Below, one piece after another: positions 11,120 to 19,856 of a stretch of 64,000 bases of DNA. Positions within the stretch are counted from its first letter, which is position 1. Each line of letters starts with the position of its first letter. A program made the translations under genes and the position numbers. The DNA lies in assembly GCA_039818285.1 (NCBI GenBank), contig JBCBUE010000002.1, forward strand, positions 45,450 through 109,449, read 5' to 3'. The notes below the pieces were generated by a model. It had not been told where the DNA came from. It made no database searches and saw only the letters and a program-made list of their open reading frames with translations. The stretch comes from JBCBUE01 sp039818285. Its GTDB lineage: Bacteria; Planctomycetota; Phycisphaerae; Phycisphaerales; Phycisphaeraceae.

Positions 11120-12105
11120 CACACGTCTCCTTGCCCCGCGAGGTACCGCCTCAGCATCACCAAAAACACCGGCCCGCCCAGCACCGCCGACACCACCCCG
11201 ATCGGCAGCTCGCCGATCCCCATCGCCAGGCTCGCCCCCGCCGACGCCGCATCCGCCCCCACCACCAACGCCGCCCCCACGACCGGGCTCACCAGCGCCA
11301 GCCCGCGATGCCCCGGCCCGATCACCATCCGCGCCGCGTGCGGCGCGATCAACCCCACGAACGCCACCGGCCCCGCCAGCACCACCGCCCCCGCCGCCAA
11401 CAAACTCGACACCACCAACAGCCCCGCCCGCAGCCGCCCCATCGGCACGCCCAGCGCCAACGCCTCCTCCCGCCCCAGCGACGCCGCGTCCAGCCACCGC
11501 CCCACCCACCACAGCCACGCCCCGCCACCCACCGCCACCGCCGCCACCACCGTCAGCCGCCCCCACCCCGCCGACGCATCCAGGTGACCCATCATCCAGC
11601 GCGCGATCGTCTCCCGCAGCACGTCCGACCCCGCCATCGCCCGCAGCAGCATCACCCCCGACCCCGCGATCGTCCCCACCACCACCCCGGCCAACAGCAG
11701 CCCCAGCGGATCGATCTCCCCCCGCCGTCGCCCCAGCAGGTACACCAGCCCCAGCGCCGCCGCCGACCCGGCCGTCGCCCCGACATACAGCGGCCCCGGC
11801 CACACCCCCAGCCAGCCACCGATCGACGCCTGCACCGCCGCCCCCAGCCCCGCACCGCTCGCCAGCCCCAGGACAAACGGCTCGGCCAACGCGTTACGCA
11901 ACAACCCCTGCAACGCCAGCCCACTCAACGCCAGCGACGCCCCGACCAGCAACGCCGGCCACACGCGCTCGGCCCGCACCCCCGCCACCCGCCACCACGC
12001 CACCCCCTCCGGGAAACCCACCGCCGTCGACCCCACCAACACCCGCACCAACACGCACACCGTCAACAGCCCGATCGCCGCCGCCACCGCCGCCAAGACC
12101 GGCAC
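11119..12105 (-). CDS. FecCD/BtuC-type ABC transporter permease
   Basis: Inner-membrane permease of the family importing ferric siderophores, haem or cobalamin. 328 residues from a GTG, with about nine hydrophobic helices. 'PALLVGASLALSGLALQGLLRNALAEPFVLG' spans the standard GxxLaxsGxxxQxxxrNPLAdPxxLG signature; 'GPVAFVGLIAPHAARMVIG' is the second family block. The upstream gene is a matching periplasmic binding protein 17 bases away. No ATPase subunit is encoded in the window, so it must be elsewhere. Substrate cannot be read from the sequence; cobalamin is plausible because nrdJ in this window needs B12. Confidence 0.9.
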   Translation of the reverse strand: MPVLAAVAAAIGLLTVCVLVRVLVGSTAVGFPEGVAWWRVAGVRAERVWPALLVGASLALSGLALQGLLRNALAEPFVLGLASGAGLGAAVQASIGGWLGVWPGPLYVGATAGSAAALGLVYLLGRRRGEIDPLGLLLAGVVVGTIAGSGVMLLRAMAGSDVLRETIARWMMGHLDASAGWGRLTVVAAVAVGGGAWLWWVGRWLDAASLGREEALALGVPMGRLRAGLLVVSSLLAAGAVVLAGPVAFVGLIAPHAARMVIGPGHRGLALVSPVVGAALVVGADAASAGASLAMGIGELPIGVVSAVLGGPVFLVMLRRYLAGQGDV

Positions 12106-12122
12106 TCGCCGCGCGCCACCGC

Positions 12123-13025
12123 TCAGCGCGCCGCCTCCTCGCCCGCCCCCAGCACCACGCCGCCCTGCCCCGCGATCGCCCCCGCCATCGCCTCGGCCAC
12201 CTCCGCCAGCGACGTCGTCGGCAACAGCCCGAGCGGGTGATCGATCAGCACCACCCGCACGCCCGGCACGTCGATCGATTCCGACAACGCCCCCAATCGA
12301 CCGTCCCTCGCCACCAGCGGCGCCTCACCCGGACGGATCAACAGCACCACGTCCGGCCGCGCCAGCATCAGCCGCTCCTCGTCCAGCACGCCCCATGCGC
12401 TCGATAACGGCGACGCGCTCACCGCCCCCAACCGCTCCACCAACTCAACAAACGGCGATCCCGGCCCCAGCGCGCTCGCCGGCGACGCGTCCAGCAACAA
12501 CAACACCCGCCGACCCGCCACCTCGTCCACCGACGCCGCCTCGATCGCGTCCAGCTCCTCGACAAACCGCTCGCGCAACGCACGCCCCCGCCCCGGCACC
12601 CCCAGGCGGTGCGACAGGCTCGTCGGCTCATCGGCCGTGTACACCGCCGCCTCGATCATCGCCAGCGTGACCGGCAGGTCCCAGCCGTACACGTCGGCCC
12701 CCACCCGCTCCGCCGCCGCGACGACCGACGCCTTGGGCTCACCGGCCAGGCCCGTCACCAGGATCACGTCCGGGTCGAGCAACAGCACGCGCTCGGCGTC
12801 GGCCTCGCCGAACGACCCCGTGACCGGCAGGTCCGGCCGGACGCCGTCGTGCTCCGCCACGCCCACCAACCGCTCCCCCAACCCCAGGTCCACCACGATC
12901 CGCGTCAGCACCGGCGACAGCGAGACGATCCGCTCGTACGACGGATCGTCGACCGGCTCCGCCGCCCGCACCACGCCGGCGACCAGCACCAGCCACACCG
13001 CCAGCAGCACGCCCCGCGCCGTCAC
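12123..13025 (-). CDS. TroA/FecB-BtuF-type periplasmic binding protein
   Basis: Substrate-binding partner of the adjacent FecCD-type permease, 300 residues. A signal peptide is visible: 'VTARGVLLAVWLVLVAGVVRA' followed by AEPV, probable signal peptidase I site. 'RIVSLSPVLTRIVVDLGLGERLVGV' and 'LLLDPDVILV' are typical of the helical-backbone binding-protein fold (BtuF/FhuD). I see no lipobox. The GTG start overlaps the TGA of the upstream membrane-protein gene by four bases (GTGA). Ligand not assignable by reading. Confidence 0.85.
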   Translation of the reverse strand: MTARGVLLAVWLVLVAGVVRAAEPVDDPSYERIVSLSPVLTRIVVDLGLGERLVGVAEHDGVRPDLPVTGSFGEADAERVLLLDPDVILVTGLAGEPKASVVAAAERVGADVYGWDLPVTLAMIEAAVYTADEPTSLSHRLGVPGRGRALRERFVEELDAIEAASVDEVAGRRVLLLLDASPASALGPGSPFVELVERLGAVSASPLSSAWGVLDEERLMLARPDVVLLIRPGEAPLVARDGRLGALSESIDVPGVRVVLIDHPLGLLPTTSLAEVAEAMAGAIAGQGGVVLGAGEEAAR

Positions 13026-14326
13026 GCCTGCCCCGCCGGCGTCGGGTCCGAGCCCGGCTCGGCGTCCGCTTCCCCCTCGTACACCTCCGAGATCGGTGCC
13101 CCGTCGGCCGACCGGCGGATCAGCAGGTACACCCACGTGGACGCGCAAAAGTAGTAGCAGAACGCGTAGGCCGGCAGGATCGCCAGCATGAGCATCTGCC
13201 ACTGACGCACCAGCGTCGCCGTCAGCTGCGTCGACTCGGTCATCCCCTCCCACGCGATCGGCACGAGGATCTGCCCGCCCTGAGGCGCCGGCAGCGCCGC
13301 GTCGTACCACCAGCCGCCCTCGTCGCCCCGAAACACCCACAGCCCCGCCGACGTCCGCGCCAGCCACAGCGTCAGCCACACCGCCAAGCCCAGGAACGCG
13401 TACGTCAACGCCCCCGCCACCAGCACCACCGCCGTGTACCACAAAAAGTGCAGCGGCCGGCCGTACACATACGCAAACCCCCGGCTCACCGCGTCGAACG
13501 CGTCCGTCCCCTCCACCGCCAGCGCCGGCATCATCAGGTTCCCCGCCGCCGCCATGCCGATCACCACCACCGCCGCGGCCACCGACAGCAGCAGCACCAC
13601 CCCGTACAGCAGCCCGCCCACCACGTCCAGCATCGGCACGTTGAACAACAACCCGATCGCCGACGCCAGCAGCGCCAGCACCGCCACCACGCCCGGCGGG
13701 ATCAGCGCCGTCGCCAGGTACCACACCATCCGCCGCGCGACGTAACCGATCGACTCCCCCGCGCCGATCCGCCGATGCCGACCCACCTGCACCGCCATCG
13801 ATCGGCTGATCGCCCCGCCCAGCGTCACCGTCACCACCAGCGCCACCGCCGCGAACACGGCCGCGAACCCCGGGTGCGTCGTCACCAGCCACGCCGGCAC
13901 GCCAAACACCATCGCCGTCAACCCCCCCAGCACGCCCGACCCCTCGCTCGACCCAGGCACCAGCAGCGTCGGCACGCCGATCTCCAGCCGCAACGCCGAC
14001 CCGATCGTCTGCTTGAACGCCGCCACCTCCCAGTCCACCAGCCGCTCGAAGATCAGGTACCCCCCGCCTCCCGAACCCTCGGGCACCGGCCCCCACGCCG
14101 CGTCCATCGCCGTCCCCAGCACGTAGATCAGCACCACCGCCAACAACCCCAGCACCAGCCGCGACGGCGAGAACGCCAGCCGGCACGCCGACAGCATCCG
14201 AACCGACGGCAGCACCTCGGCCCAATCGACCCCGTCCACGATCGACCGATGCGGGTCCGCGTCGCGCGTCGGCTCCGGGCTCTGCTCTGTCGCTGAACGG
14301 ACGCGCTGCGGCATCCGCGGCATCAT
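13022..14326 (-). CDS. Uncharacterised multi-pass membrane protein
   Basis: 434 residues with an N-terminal cytosolic part of about 50 residues and about seven hydrophobic segments (near 58-75, 125-150, 155-175, 205-235, 240-265, 305-330 and 385-410). A soluble loop at about 335-370 contains 'FRGDEGGWWYDAALPAPQGG'. The tail is acidic. I do not recognise a family with a known function. It lies 39 bases after rpiB and overlaps the binding-protein gene by four bases, so it is probably transcribed with the importer genes; a role in transport is not shown. Confidence 0.8.
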   Translation of the reverse strand: MMPRMPQRVRSATEQSPEPTRDADPHRSIVDGVDWAEVLPSVRMLSACRLAFSPSRLVLGLLAVVLIYVLGTAMDAAWGPVPEGSGGGGYLIFERLVDWEVAAFKQTIGSALRLEIGVPTLLVPGSSEGSGVLGGLTAMVFGVPAWLVTTHPGFAAVFAAVALVVTVTLGGAISRSMAVQVGRHRRIGAGESIGYVARRMVWYLATALIPPGVVAVLALLASAIGLLFNVPMLDVVGGLLYGVVLLLSVAAAVVVIGMAAAGNLMMPALAVEGTDAFDAVSRGFAYVYGRPLHFLWYTAVVLVAGALTYAFLGLAVWLTLWLARTSAGLWVFRGDEGGWWYDAALPAPQGGQILVPIAWEGMTESTQLTATLVRQWQMLMLAILPAYAFCYYFCASTWVYLLIRRSADGAPISEVYEGEADAEPGSDPTPAGQA

Positions 14327-14365
14327 AGAGAACCCCGCCCCCGCGCCCCGGACGCCACCCCGGTG

Positions 14366-14908
14366 TCAGCCCCGCCGACGCAACAGCGACTCCGGCGACG
14401 CCAGGTCGGCCCGCGGCTCGCCCGCCGGGTCCGTCGCGCCGCCCGTCCCCTCGGCCGGCGGCACGTAGGCGCCCGACTCGATCGCCGCGATCTTGCTCAC
14501 CCGCCGCTCGTGCCGCCCCCCGCTGAACTCGGCCGACACGAACACCATCACGATCCGCTCGATCAGCCGCATCCCCAGCAGGTCCGCCGGCAGGCACAGC
14601 ACGTTCGCGTCCGCGTGGCTGCGCGCCTGCTCGGCGCCCACCTCGTCGTGCACCAGCGCCGCCCGAACGCCCCTGACCTTGTTGGCCGCGATGCTCATCC
14701 CGATCCCCGACCCGCACACCAGGATGCCCAGCTCCGCCGCGCCGTCCGCCACGGCCGACGACACCGCGTACGCCATGTCGGGGTAGTCGCTCGCCCGCTC
14801 GTCCCCACAGATCGACGACGCCACCCCGTGCCCCTGCTCGACCAACAACGCCATCACCCGGCGCGCCACGTCCACGCCGCGGTGGTCCGACCCGATCGCG
14901 ATTTTCAT
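14366..14908 (-). CDS. rpiB: Ribose-5-phosphate isomerase B
   Basis: Interconverts ribose 5-phosphate and ribulose 5-phosphate in the pentose phosphate pathway. 180 residues; the core matches RpiB/LacAB: 'KIAIGSDHRG' at the start, 'SDYPDMAYAV', 'GILVCGSGIGMSIAANKV' and 'VRAALVHD'. The RpiB core is about 145 residues; here a 30-residue low-complexity tail follows. ATG 14908 overlaps the TGA of the phosphatase gene (ATGA). The pairing of a low-molecular-weight phosphatase with rpiB is seen in many bacteria. Confidence 0.95.
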   Translation of the reverse strand: MKIAIGSDHRGVDVARRVMALLVEQGHGVASSICGDERASDYPDMAYAVSSAVADGAAELGILVCGSGIGMSIAANKVRGVRAALVHDEVGAEQARSHADANVLCLPADLLGMRLIERIVMVFVSAEFSGGRHERRVSKIAAIESGAYVPPAEGTGGATDPAGEPRADLASPESLLRRRG

Positions 14909-15363
14909 CCGTTCAGTTCCTTGATGCGAGACGAGAGAGCCGCGCGGATCTGCTCCGCGGTGTCGCGGTACACGTCCTGCGTACCGCCAAACGGATCGTC
15001 GATGTCCGACCTCGGGTCGAGCCGCTGCGTCTTGCCCTTGGCCTCGGGCGCCATCGCCAGCACCGCGTTGCGGTGCGCGTCCGTCATCGTATAGATCAGG
15101 TCCGCCTCGGCCACCGCCTCCCGCGTCAGCGGCGTCGAGCGATGCCCGTTCAGCTCGGCCCCGTACGCCGCCGCCGCGACCGACGCCTCCTCCGTCGCCC
15201 GCTGACCCGCCCCGGCAAACACGCCCGCCGAGGTCACCTCCACGCCCTCCAGCCCAGGCGCGTGCACACCGCCCGCTTCGTCGAGCATCTGCCGCATGAA
15301 CGCCTCGGCCATCGGCGATCGGCACGTGTTCCCGCTGCACACCATGACCACCCGAAGCATCAT
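14905..15363 (-). CDS. Low-molecular-weight protein-tyrosine-phosphatase
   Basis: 152 residues, standard length. The CX5R P-loop is at residues 9-15 (CSGNTCR) followed by SPMAEA, and the general-acid Asp lies in 'DIDDPFGG' near the C-terminus. Such enzymes dephosphorylate protein tyrosine or arginine residues; the substrate here is unknown. First gene of a minus-strand run (phosphatase, rpiB, membrane protein, importer, pyrF), with a four-base overlap to rpiB. Confidence 0.92.
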   Translation of the reverse strand: MMLRVVMVCSGNTCRSPMAEAFMRQMLDEAGGVHAPGLEGVEVTSAGVFAGAGQRATEEASVAAAAYGAELNGHRSTPLTREAVAEADLIYTMTDAHRNAVLAMAPEAKGKTQRLDPRSDIDDPFGGTQDVYRDTAEQIRAALSSRIKELNG

Positions 15364-15421
15364 CCAATCAGTCTAACCCCGCCCCGCAACCCACGCCGAC
15401 CGGTCATCTCCCCCCGACCCG

Positions 15422-15883
15422 TCAGTCGATCTCCGGCTCCACCTGCGTCGCCACCGCCCTCAGATAACGATCCAGGTAGTCGTCGCAGAACAGCTCCACC
15501 CCGCGCTGCGTCAGGGTCGACGTCGACCCCCACACGCTCACGTGCAGGTCCGTGAACTCGGGGTCCATCTGGATCACCACCTGCCGCTCGGGGTCCTCGA
15601 TCGGGTCCGGCTCGGGCAGGAAGCTCGCGTAGTACTCCGTGAACGCGTTCTGCTCGGGCCCGCCGATCCCGATCGTCGGCAGACGCTGCCACGACTTGTG
15701 GTTCAGGTACGCCAGGTCGCTCACCACGATCGGCACCACCGGCTTGGCCATCACGTCCGAGTGCTCGCCGCACCACGCCACCACCCGGTCCGACATGTCG
15801 TACGCCAGCGGGCGGTCGTGAGCCTCGGGCTCCAGGCCCGAACCGGTCACGATCAGCAGCAGCGGCGCCTCGTCCAGCGACAT
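15422..15883 (-). CDS. Hypothetical protein, 153 residues
   Basis: Soluble acidic protein without signal peptide or membrane helix. A beta-strand start 'APLLLIVTGSGLEPEAHDRP' and a part rich in Asp/Glu are visible. It may be a small Rossmann-like domain, as 'VVPIVVSDLAYLN' and 'LPTIGIGGPEQN' look like strand-turn elements. No family recognised. The ATG at 15883 was used. It lies between LMW-PTP and mgtE with gaps of about 55 bases on each side. Confidence 0.7.
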   Translation of the reverse strand: MSLDEAPLLLIVTGSGLEPEAHDRPLAYDMSDRVVAWCGEHSDVMAKPVVPIVVSDLAYLNHKSWQRLPTIGIGGPEQNAFTEYYASFLPEPDPIEDPERQVVIQMDPEFTDLHVSVWGSTSTLTQRGVELFCDDYLDRYLRAVATQVEPEID

Positions 15884-15937
15884 CCCACTTCATGCTAACC
15901 CCAGAGCCGACCCGCGAGGCCGACCAACCCCGTTTTT

Positions 15938-17356
15938 CTACCCCGCCTCCACCGTCACCGCCCCCATCGACAACGCCACCGCCGCGATCCCCAGCACCAG
16001 CAGGAAACCCACCATGTCGGTCAGCGTCGTCAGGATCGGGCTGCTGACCATCGCCGGGTCGACCTTCATCGCCTTGAGCGCCAGCGGCAACGCCCCCCCC
16101 AGCAGCACCGCAAACACGCAGTTCAACGCGTACGCCCCGCCCACCGACCCCGCCAGCACCGTGTTGTTCCACAGCAGCAACACCAGGATCGCCAGGATCG
16201 TCCCAATCACCGCCCCGTTCACCAGACCCACCAGCAGTTCCGCCCGCCACACGCGGATCACGTCGCGGAACTCGACCAGGCCCAGCGACTGCTCGCGGAT
16301 GCTCACCGCCACCGCCTGGTTCCCCGCCGCCCCCGACAGGTTCGCCACCATCGGGATGAACACCGCCAGCGCCGTCAGCTTCTCGATCACCGGCTCGAAC
16401 GCCGCGATGATGCTCACCGCCGCGTAGCTCAACGCGATGTTCGGCAGCAGGAACAGCAGCCGCCGACCCGCGCGCCCGAGCACCGGCATCGACCGCACCT
16501 CCTCGCCGCCGACGATGCCGCCGAACTTCAGCAGGTTCTCCGACTCGCGCTCGCCCACCGCCTCGTGCACCGCGTGCCGCTGGATCACCCCCGCCAGCAA
16601 GCCGTCGTCGTCCAGCACCGGGATCGCCGAGAACGCGTAGCGGTCGAACATGTCCTCCAGTTCCTCGAGCGGGTCGTGCACGCTCGCCGTCACCGGGTCG
16701 CGCTTCGCCAGCTCCGCCAGACGCCGCCCGTGGTGCGCCAGCACCAGCGACCGCATCGGCACGACGCCGCTGAGATGCCCGCGGCCGTCCGTCACGTACA
16801 CGTAACGCGACTCGTAGTGGTCGTACCGGTCGGCCTGGTCCTTGAGGTCCTGGATCACGTCCGCGACGTCGTCGCTCTCCTCGAACAGCAGGTACTCGGT
16901 GATCATCCGCCCGCCGGCCGTGTCCTCGCCGTAGACCAGCCGCTGACGCGCGTCCCGCGCCTCCTCGGGGTCCATCTCCTGCAGGACCTCCTCGGCGAAG
17001 GTGTCCGGCAGGTCGGCCAACACATCGGTCTGCTCGTCCGAGTCCAGCAGGTCGACGATCGCCGCCGCCTTAGGCGCGTCCAGCTCGTTGAGCATCTGCG
17101 CAGCAACGGTGTCGTCGAAGTGGCCGAGGATCGACGCAGCCAGGTCCGGGTCTTCCACCGCCAGCGCGTCGAGCATGGTCGTCCGCCGGTCCTCGTCGAG
17201 CCGGCTGACGGTGTAGGCCGTGTCCTCGGGCGCGATCAGCCGGACGAAGGTCGCCAGCGACTCGGGGTGCGCGTCGTCGATAACCTCGGCCAGCGCCGCG
17301 AGCGTGTCCGGCGAGAGTTCATCGAGCTCGGACGTGGTCGGCGGCGGGTCGGCCAT
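15938..17356 (-). CDS. mgtE: Magnesium transporter MgtE
   Basis: Mg2+-gated Mg2+ channel of the inner membrane, 472 residues as usual for the family. Order: acidic superhelical N domain (about 1-130, 'LLDSDEQTDVLADLPDTFAEEVLQEMDPEEA'-type repeats), paired CBS domains (about 130-260, 'YVTDGRGHLSGVVPMRSLV' and 'IPVLDDDGLLAGVI'), connecting helix, and five transmembrane helices from about 285. The pore signature 'FIPMVANLSGAAGNQA' is intact. Lies 37 bases after surE on the same strand. Confidence 0.95.
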   Translation of the reverse strand: MADPPPTTSELDELSPDTLAALAEVIDDAHPESLATFVRLIAPEDTAYTVSRLDEDRRTTMLDALAVEDPDLAASILGHFDDTVAAQMLNELDAPKAAAIVDLLDSDEQTDVLADLPDTFAEEVLQEMDPEEARDARQRLVYGEDTAGGRMITEYLLFEESDDVADVIQDLKDQADRYDHYESRYVYVTDGRGHLSGVVPMRSLVLAHHGRRLAELAKRDPVTASVHDPLEELEDMFDRYAFSAIPVLDDDGLLAGVIQRHAVHEAVGERESENLLKFGGIVGGEEVRSMPVLGRAGRRLLFLLPNIALSYAAVSIIAAFEPVIEKLTALAVFIPMVANLSGAAGNQAVAVSIREQSLGLVEFRDVIRVWRAELLVGLVNGAVIGTILAILVLLLWNNTVLAGSVGGAYALNCVFAVLLGGALPLALKAMKVDPAMVSSPILTTLTDMVGFLLVLGIAAVALSMGAVTVEAG

Positions 17357-17393
17357 GCGTCGGCATCATAAAGCCGGGCCCCGACGCCCGGCG

Positions 17394-18194
17394 TCACCCA
17401 CGCGCGTCGAAGTGGTCCCGCCACACGTCCAGCCGACCGTGCCCCGTCAGGTCGAACTGCAGCGGCGTGATCGTCGTGTAACCGCCGAACAACGCGTGCA
17501 CGTCCGTGTCCGGCAGCATCCGCTCGAACGTCAGGCTGTTGCTCACCCGATAGCGCACGCAGCCGTCGTCGTGCTCGGACACCGCGTAGGTCGTGACCGT
17601 CGGCCCGGTGTCCACGGGCACCACCACGATCCCCTCGGGCACGTCGCGCTCGTCGAGAATCGGCACGTTGATGTTCATCGCCGTGTGCCCGTGCATCGGC
17701 CCGGCCAGGACGCGATCGATCGCCGCCCGCGCGTGCTCCGCGGCGCTCCGCCAGCGGATGCCGTCCTTGTCGCCCAGGTGCAGGCTCACCGCGATCGCCG
17801 GCAACCCGATGAACGCCGCCTCCACCGCGGCGGCCACCGTCCCGGAGTACAGGACGTTCAGCCCCACGTTCGCCCCCGCGTTCATCCCGCTGATCACCAC
17901 GTCCGGCCGCTCGCCACCGAGCAGGTGCTCGATCGCCAGCTTCACGCAGTCGGCCGGCTTGCCGTCGACCGCGAACCCCTCGAACGAGGCGACGCCGCCG
18001 CCCGACAGCCCGTTCAGCGCCACCCGCCGACGCCGCACCTCGACCGGCCGGTGGAACGTCACCGCGTGGCTCATCGCCGACTGCACCTCGGCCGGCGCCA
18101 CCACCGTCACCTCGCCCAGCCCCTCGAGCGCGGCGTACAGCGCGCCAATGCCCGGCGCGTCGATCCCGTCGTCGTTGGTCAGGAGGATGCGCAA
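17394..18194 (-). CDS. surE: 5'/3'-nucleotidase SurE
   Basis: Metal-dependent survival-protein phosphatase acting on nucleoside monophosphates. The family N-terminus 'RILLTNDDGIDAPGI' directly follows the TTG at 18194, so I chose that start; no ATG fits. 'VVISGMNAGANVG' and 'YSGTVAAAVEA' are the other metal/substrate blocks. 266 residues, standard length. The start lies five bases after the stop of the upstream binding-protein gene, so translation is likely coupled in the operon glycerate kinase - binding protein - surE. Confidence 0.93.
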   Translation of the reverse strand: MRILLTNDDGIDAPGIGALYAALEGLGEVTVVAPAEVQSAMSHAVTFHRPVEVRRRRVALNGLSGGGVASFEGFAVDGKPADCVKLAIEHLLGGERPDVVISGMNAGANVGLNVLYSGTVAAAVEAAFIGLPAIAVSLHLGDKDGIRWRSAAEHARAAIDRVLAGPMHGHTAMNINVPILDERDVPEGIVVVPVDTGPTVTTYAVSEHDDGCVRYRVSNSLTFERMLPDTDVHALFGGYTTITPLQFDLTGHGRLDVWRDHFDARG

Positions 18195-18199
18195 GCCGA

Positions 18200-19843
18200 T
18201 CAGCCCGCGCTCGCCGTTGCCGCCTCGCCCGGCCCCGCCACCGGAGCCCCGCCCAGCGTCGCGCCCGACGCCCGGATCGCCTCGCTGCGCCGCATCACCC
18301 GGTCGATGTCGCCGCTGGCCACCGCCCGGTAGTTCTCCCGGAAGAAAAGCGTCCACGCCAGCCGGTCGTTGATCCTGCCCTGACTCGTGCTCCACCGGTC
18401 GAAGATCGAGCCCATGAACGCGTCCAGCGTCTCGACCACCTCGCCGCGGCGCGGGTGGCTCGGATCGGTCAACACCAACGTCCATCTCTGATCCAGGCCG
18501 GTCGGCCAGTCGATCGACAGCTCGGCCGGCATCGCGTGCAACAGCCCGTAGGCCTCGGCGTACTCGGCCTCGCTCCAGTCCCCGTCGCGCAGCCGCAGCC
18601 ACGCCGCCTTGAGGTCGTCGTGCACGTCGATCCCCATGGCTTGCGTCAGCGTCGCCACGACGCCGAAGTAGTTGGGCGTGCCGTCCGGCACCGCCGCCGC
18701 GACGCCAAACGGATCGATCTCGGGGTCGGTCCACGTCGCCCGGTTCTCCGGCGTAAACAAGTCCGCCCGCACCGGCTGGCGACGCAGCTCGAACCGCGTC
18801 GGCCCGCCCTCGACGCCGAGCTTCCGCTGCCACAGGTTCTGCGCCTCCGGCGAGATCACCCACGCGATGTACTGCTCGGCCAGCTCGCGGTGCGGCGCCC
18901 CACGCAGCAGGCTCACGGGGTCCGCCGTCGTCACCGTCGTGCTCACCCGCTCGCCGCTCGCCACCGGCGCCGACGGATCGGCGTACCCCACGCGATCGCC
19001 GCCAATCGCGCCCGCCTGGTACCGACCGTAGAAATCGATGCACATCCCCGCCGCCGCCTCGCCCGCCGACGCGTCGACCGGCACCTTGCTCGAGCTCGCC
19101 GCGAAGTAACGCGCGTTCGCGAAGCTCTCCCGCAACACCTCCCACCCACGCTCCCACCCCAACCGACGCAGGATCACGTTGTACGTCTGCGCGATCGACC
19201 CCGAGTGCGACGGGTCCGCCAGCGCCACCCAGCCCGCCAGCCGCGGATCGGCCAGGTCCGTCCAATCCGCGGGCTCGGTCGCCCCGAGCATCTCGACGAC
19301 GTCGCGGTTGTAAACGATCCCAAAGCTCGACAACGCCGTGCCGATCCACAGCCCCTCGGGGTGCACCAACGGTTCCCCGCCGATCGTCTCGCTCGGGAAC
19401 GCCTCGGCCAGCAGCGCCGGATCGATCCGTGGCACCTCGCTCACCGGCTGCCTGCTCTCGCCCACCATCACGCCCGACGCCAGCTTGCCGTGGTCGTAGT
19501 CGCCACCACCAAAGAACAAGTCAATCCCCACGCCCTCGTCGAGCGCGTCCCGCGCGGCCAGCGCCCCGTATTCTGCGAGCGTCTGCTTGCGCAGGTCGCT
19601 CGTCCCGCCGGTCCGCCAGTCGATCGTGATCGGCGCCAGCCCCTGCTCGGCACGCCAGCGGTTGAACCCCGCGGTGAACTCGTGGCGGATCTGCTCGTTG
19701 TGCGGCGTGCGGACGATCAGACGCTCACCGTCCGAGGACGCCCGCGCCGTCGATTCGCCCGAGGCCAGCCGCAGCAGCACCGGGACCCCGACGATCAGCA
19801 CCAGCAACGTCCCCATCACGACTCGACCGAGCGTCATGCCCAT
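18200..19843 (-). CDS. Iron(III)-type ABC transporter substrate-binding protein
   Basis: Extracellular solute-binding protein of 547 residues, longer than the usual 340-400. The N-terminal hydrophobic helix 'VVMGTLLVLIVGVPVLLRL' is an anchor or uncleaved signal. The following alpha/beta fold resembles AfuA/FutA-like proteins ('GGTSDLRKQTLAEYGALAARD', 'SSFGIVYNRDVVEMLGA', 'AEQYIAWVISPEAQNLWQ'). About 150 extra C-terminal residues are not typical. No permease or ATPase gene is nearby. It sits between glycerate kinase (13-base gap) and surE (5-base gap). Ligand unknown. Confidence 0.8.
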   Translation of the reverse strand: MGMTLGRVVMGTLLVLIVGVPVLLRLASGESTARASSDGERLIVRTPHNEQIRHEFTAGFNRWRAEQGLAPITIDWRTGGTSDLRKQTLAEYGALAARDALDEGVGIDLFFGGGDYDHGKLASGVMVGESRQPVSEVPRIDPALLAEAFPSETIGGEPLVHPEGLWIGTALSSFGIVYNRDVVEMLGATEPADWTDLADPRLAGWVALADPSHSGSIAQTYNVILRRLGWERGWEVLRESFANARYFAASSSKVPVDASAGEAAAGMCIDFYGRYQAGAIGGDRVGYADPSAPVASGERVSTTVTTADPVSLLRGAPHRELAEQYIAWVISPEAQNLWQRKLGVEGGPTRFELRRQPVRADLFTPENRATWTDPEIDPFGVAAAVPDGTPNYFGVVATLTQAMGIDVHDDLKAAWLRLRDGDWSEAEYAEAYGLLHAMPAELSIDWPTGLDQRWTLVLTDPSHPRRGEVVETLDAFMGSIFDRWSTSQGRINDRLAWTLFFRENYRAVASGDIDRVMRRSEAIRASGATLGGAPVAGPGEAATASAG

Positions 19844-19856
19844 GGCCGGCAGCTTA

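Noticed and set aside
15931..15940. T-run near the mgtE stop as a terminator
   Set aside because: It is on the plus strand, where no gene ends, and no hairpin precedes it.
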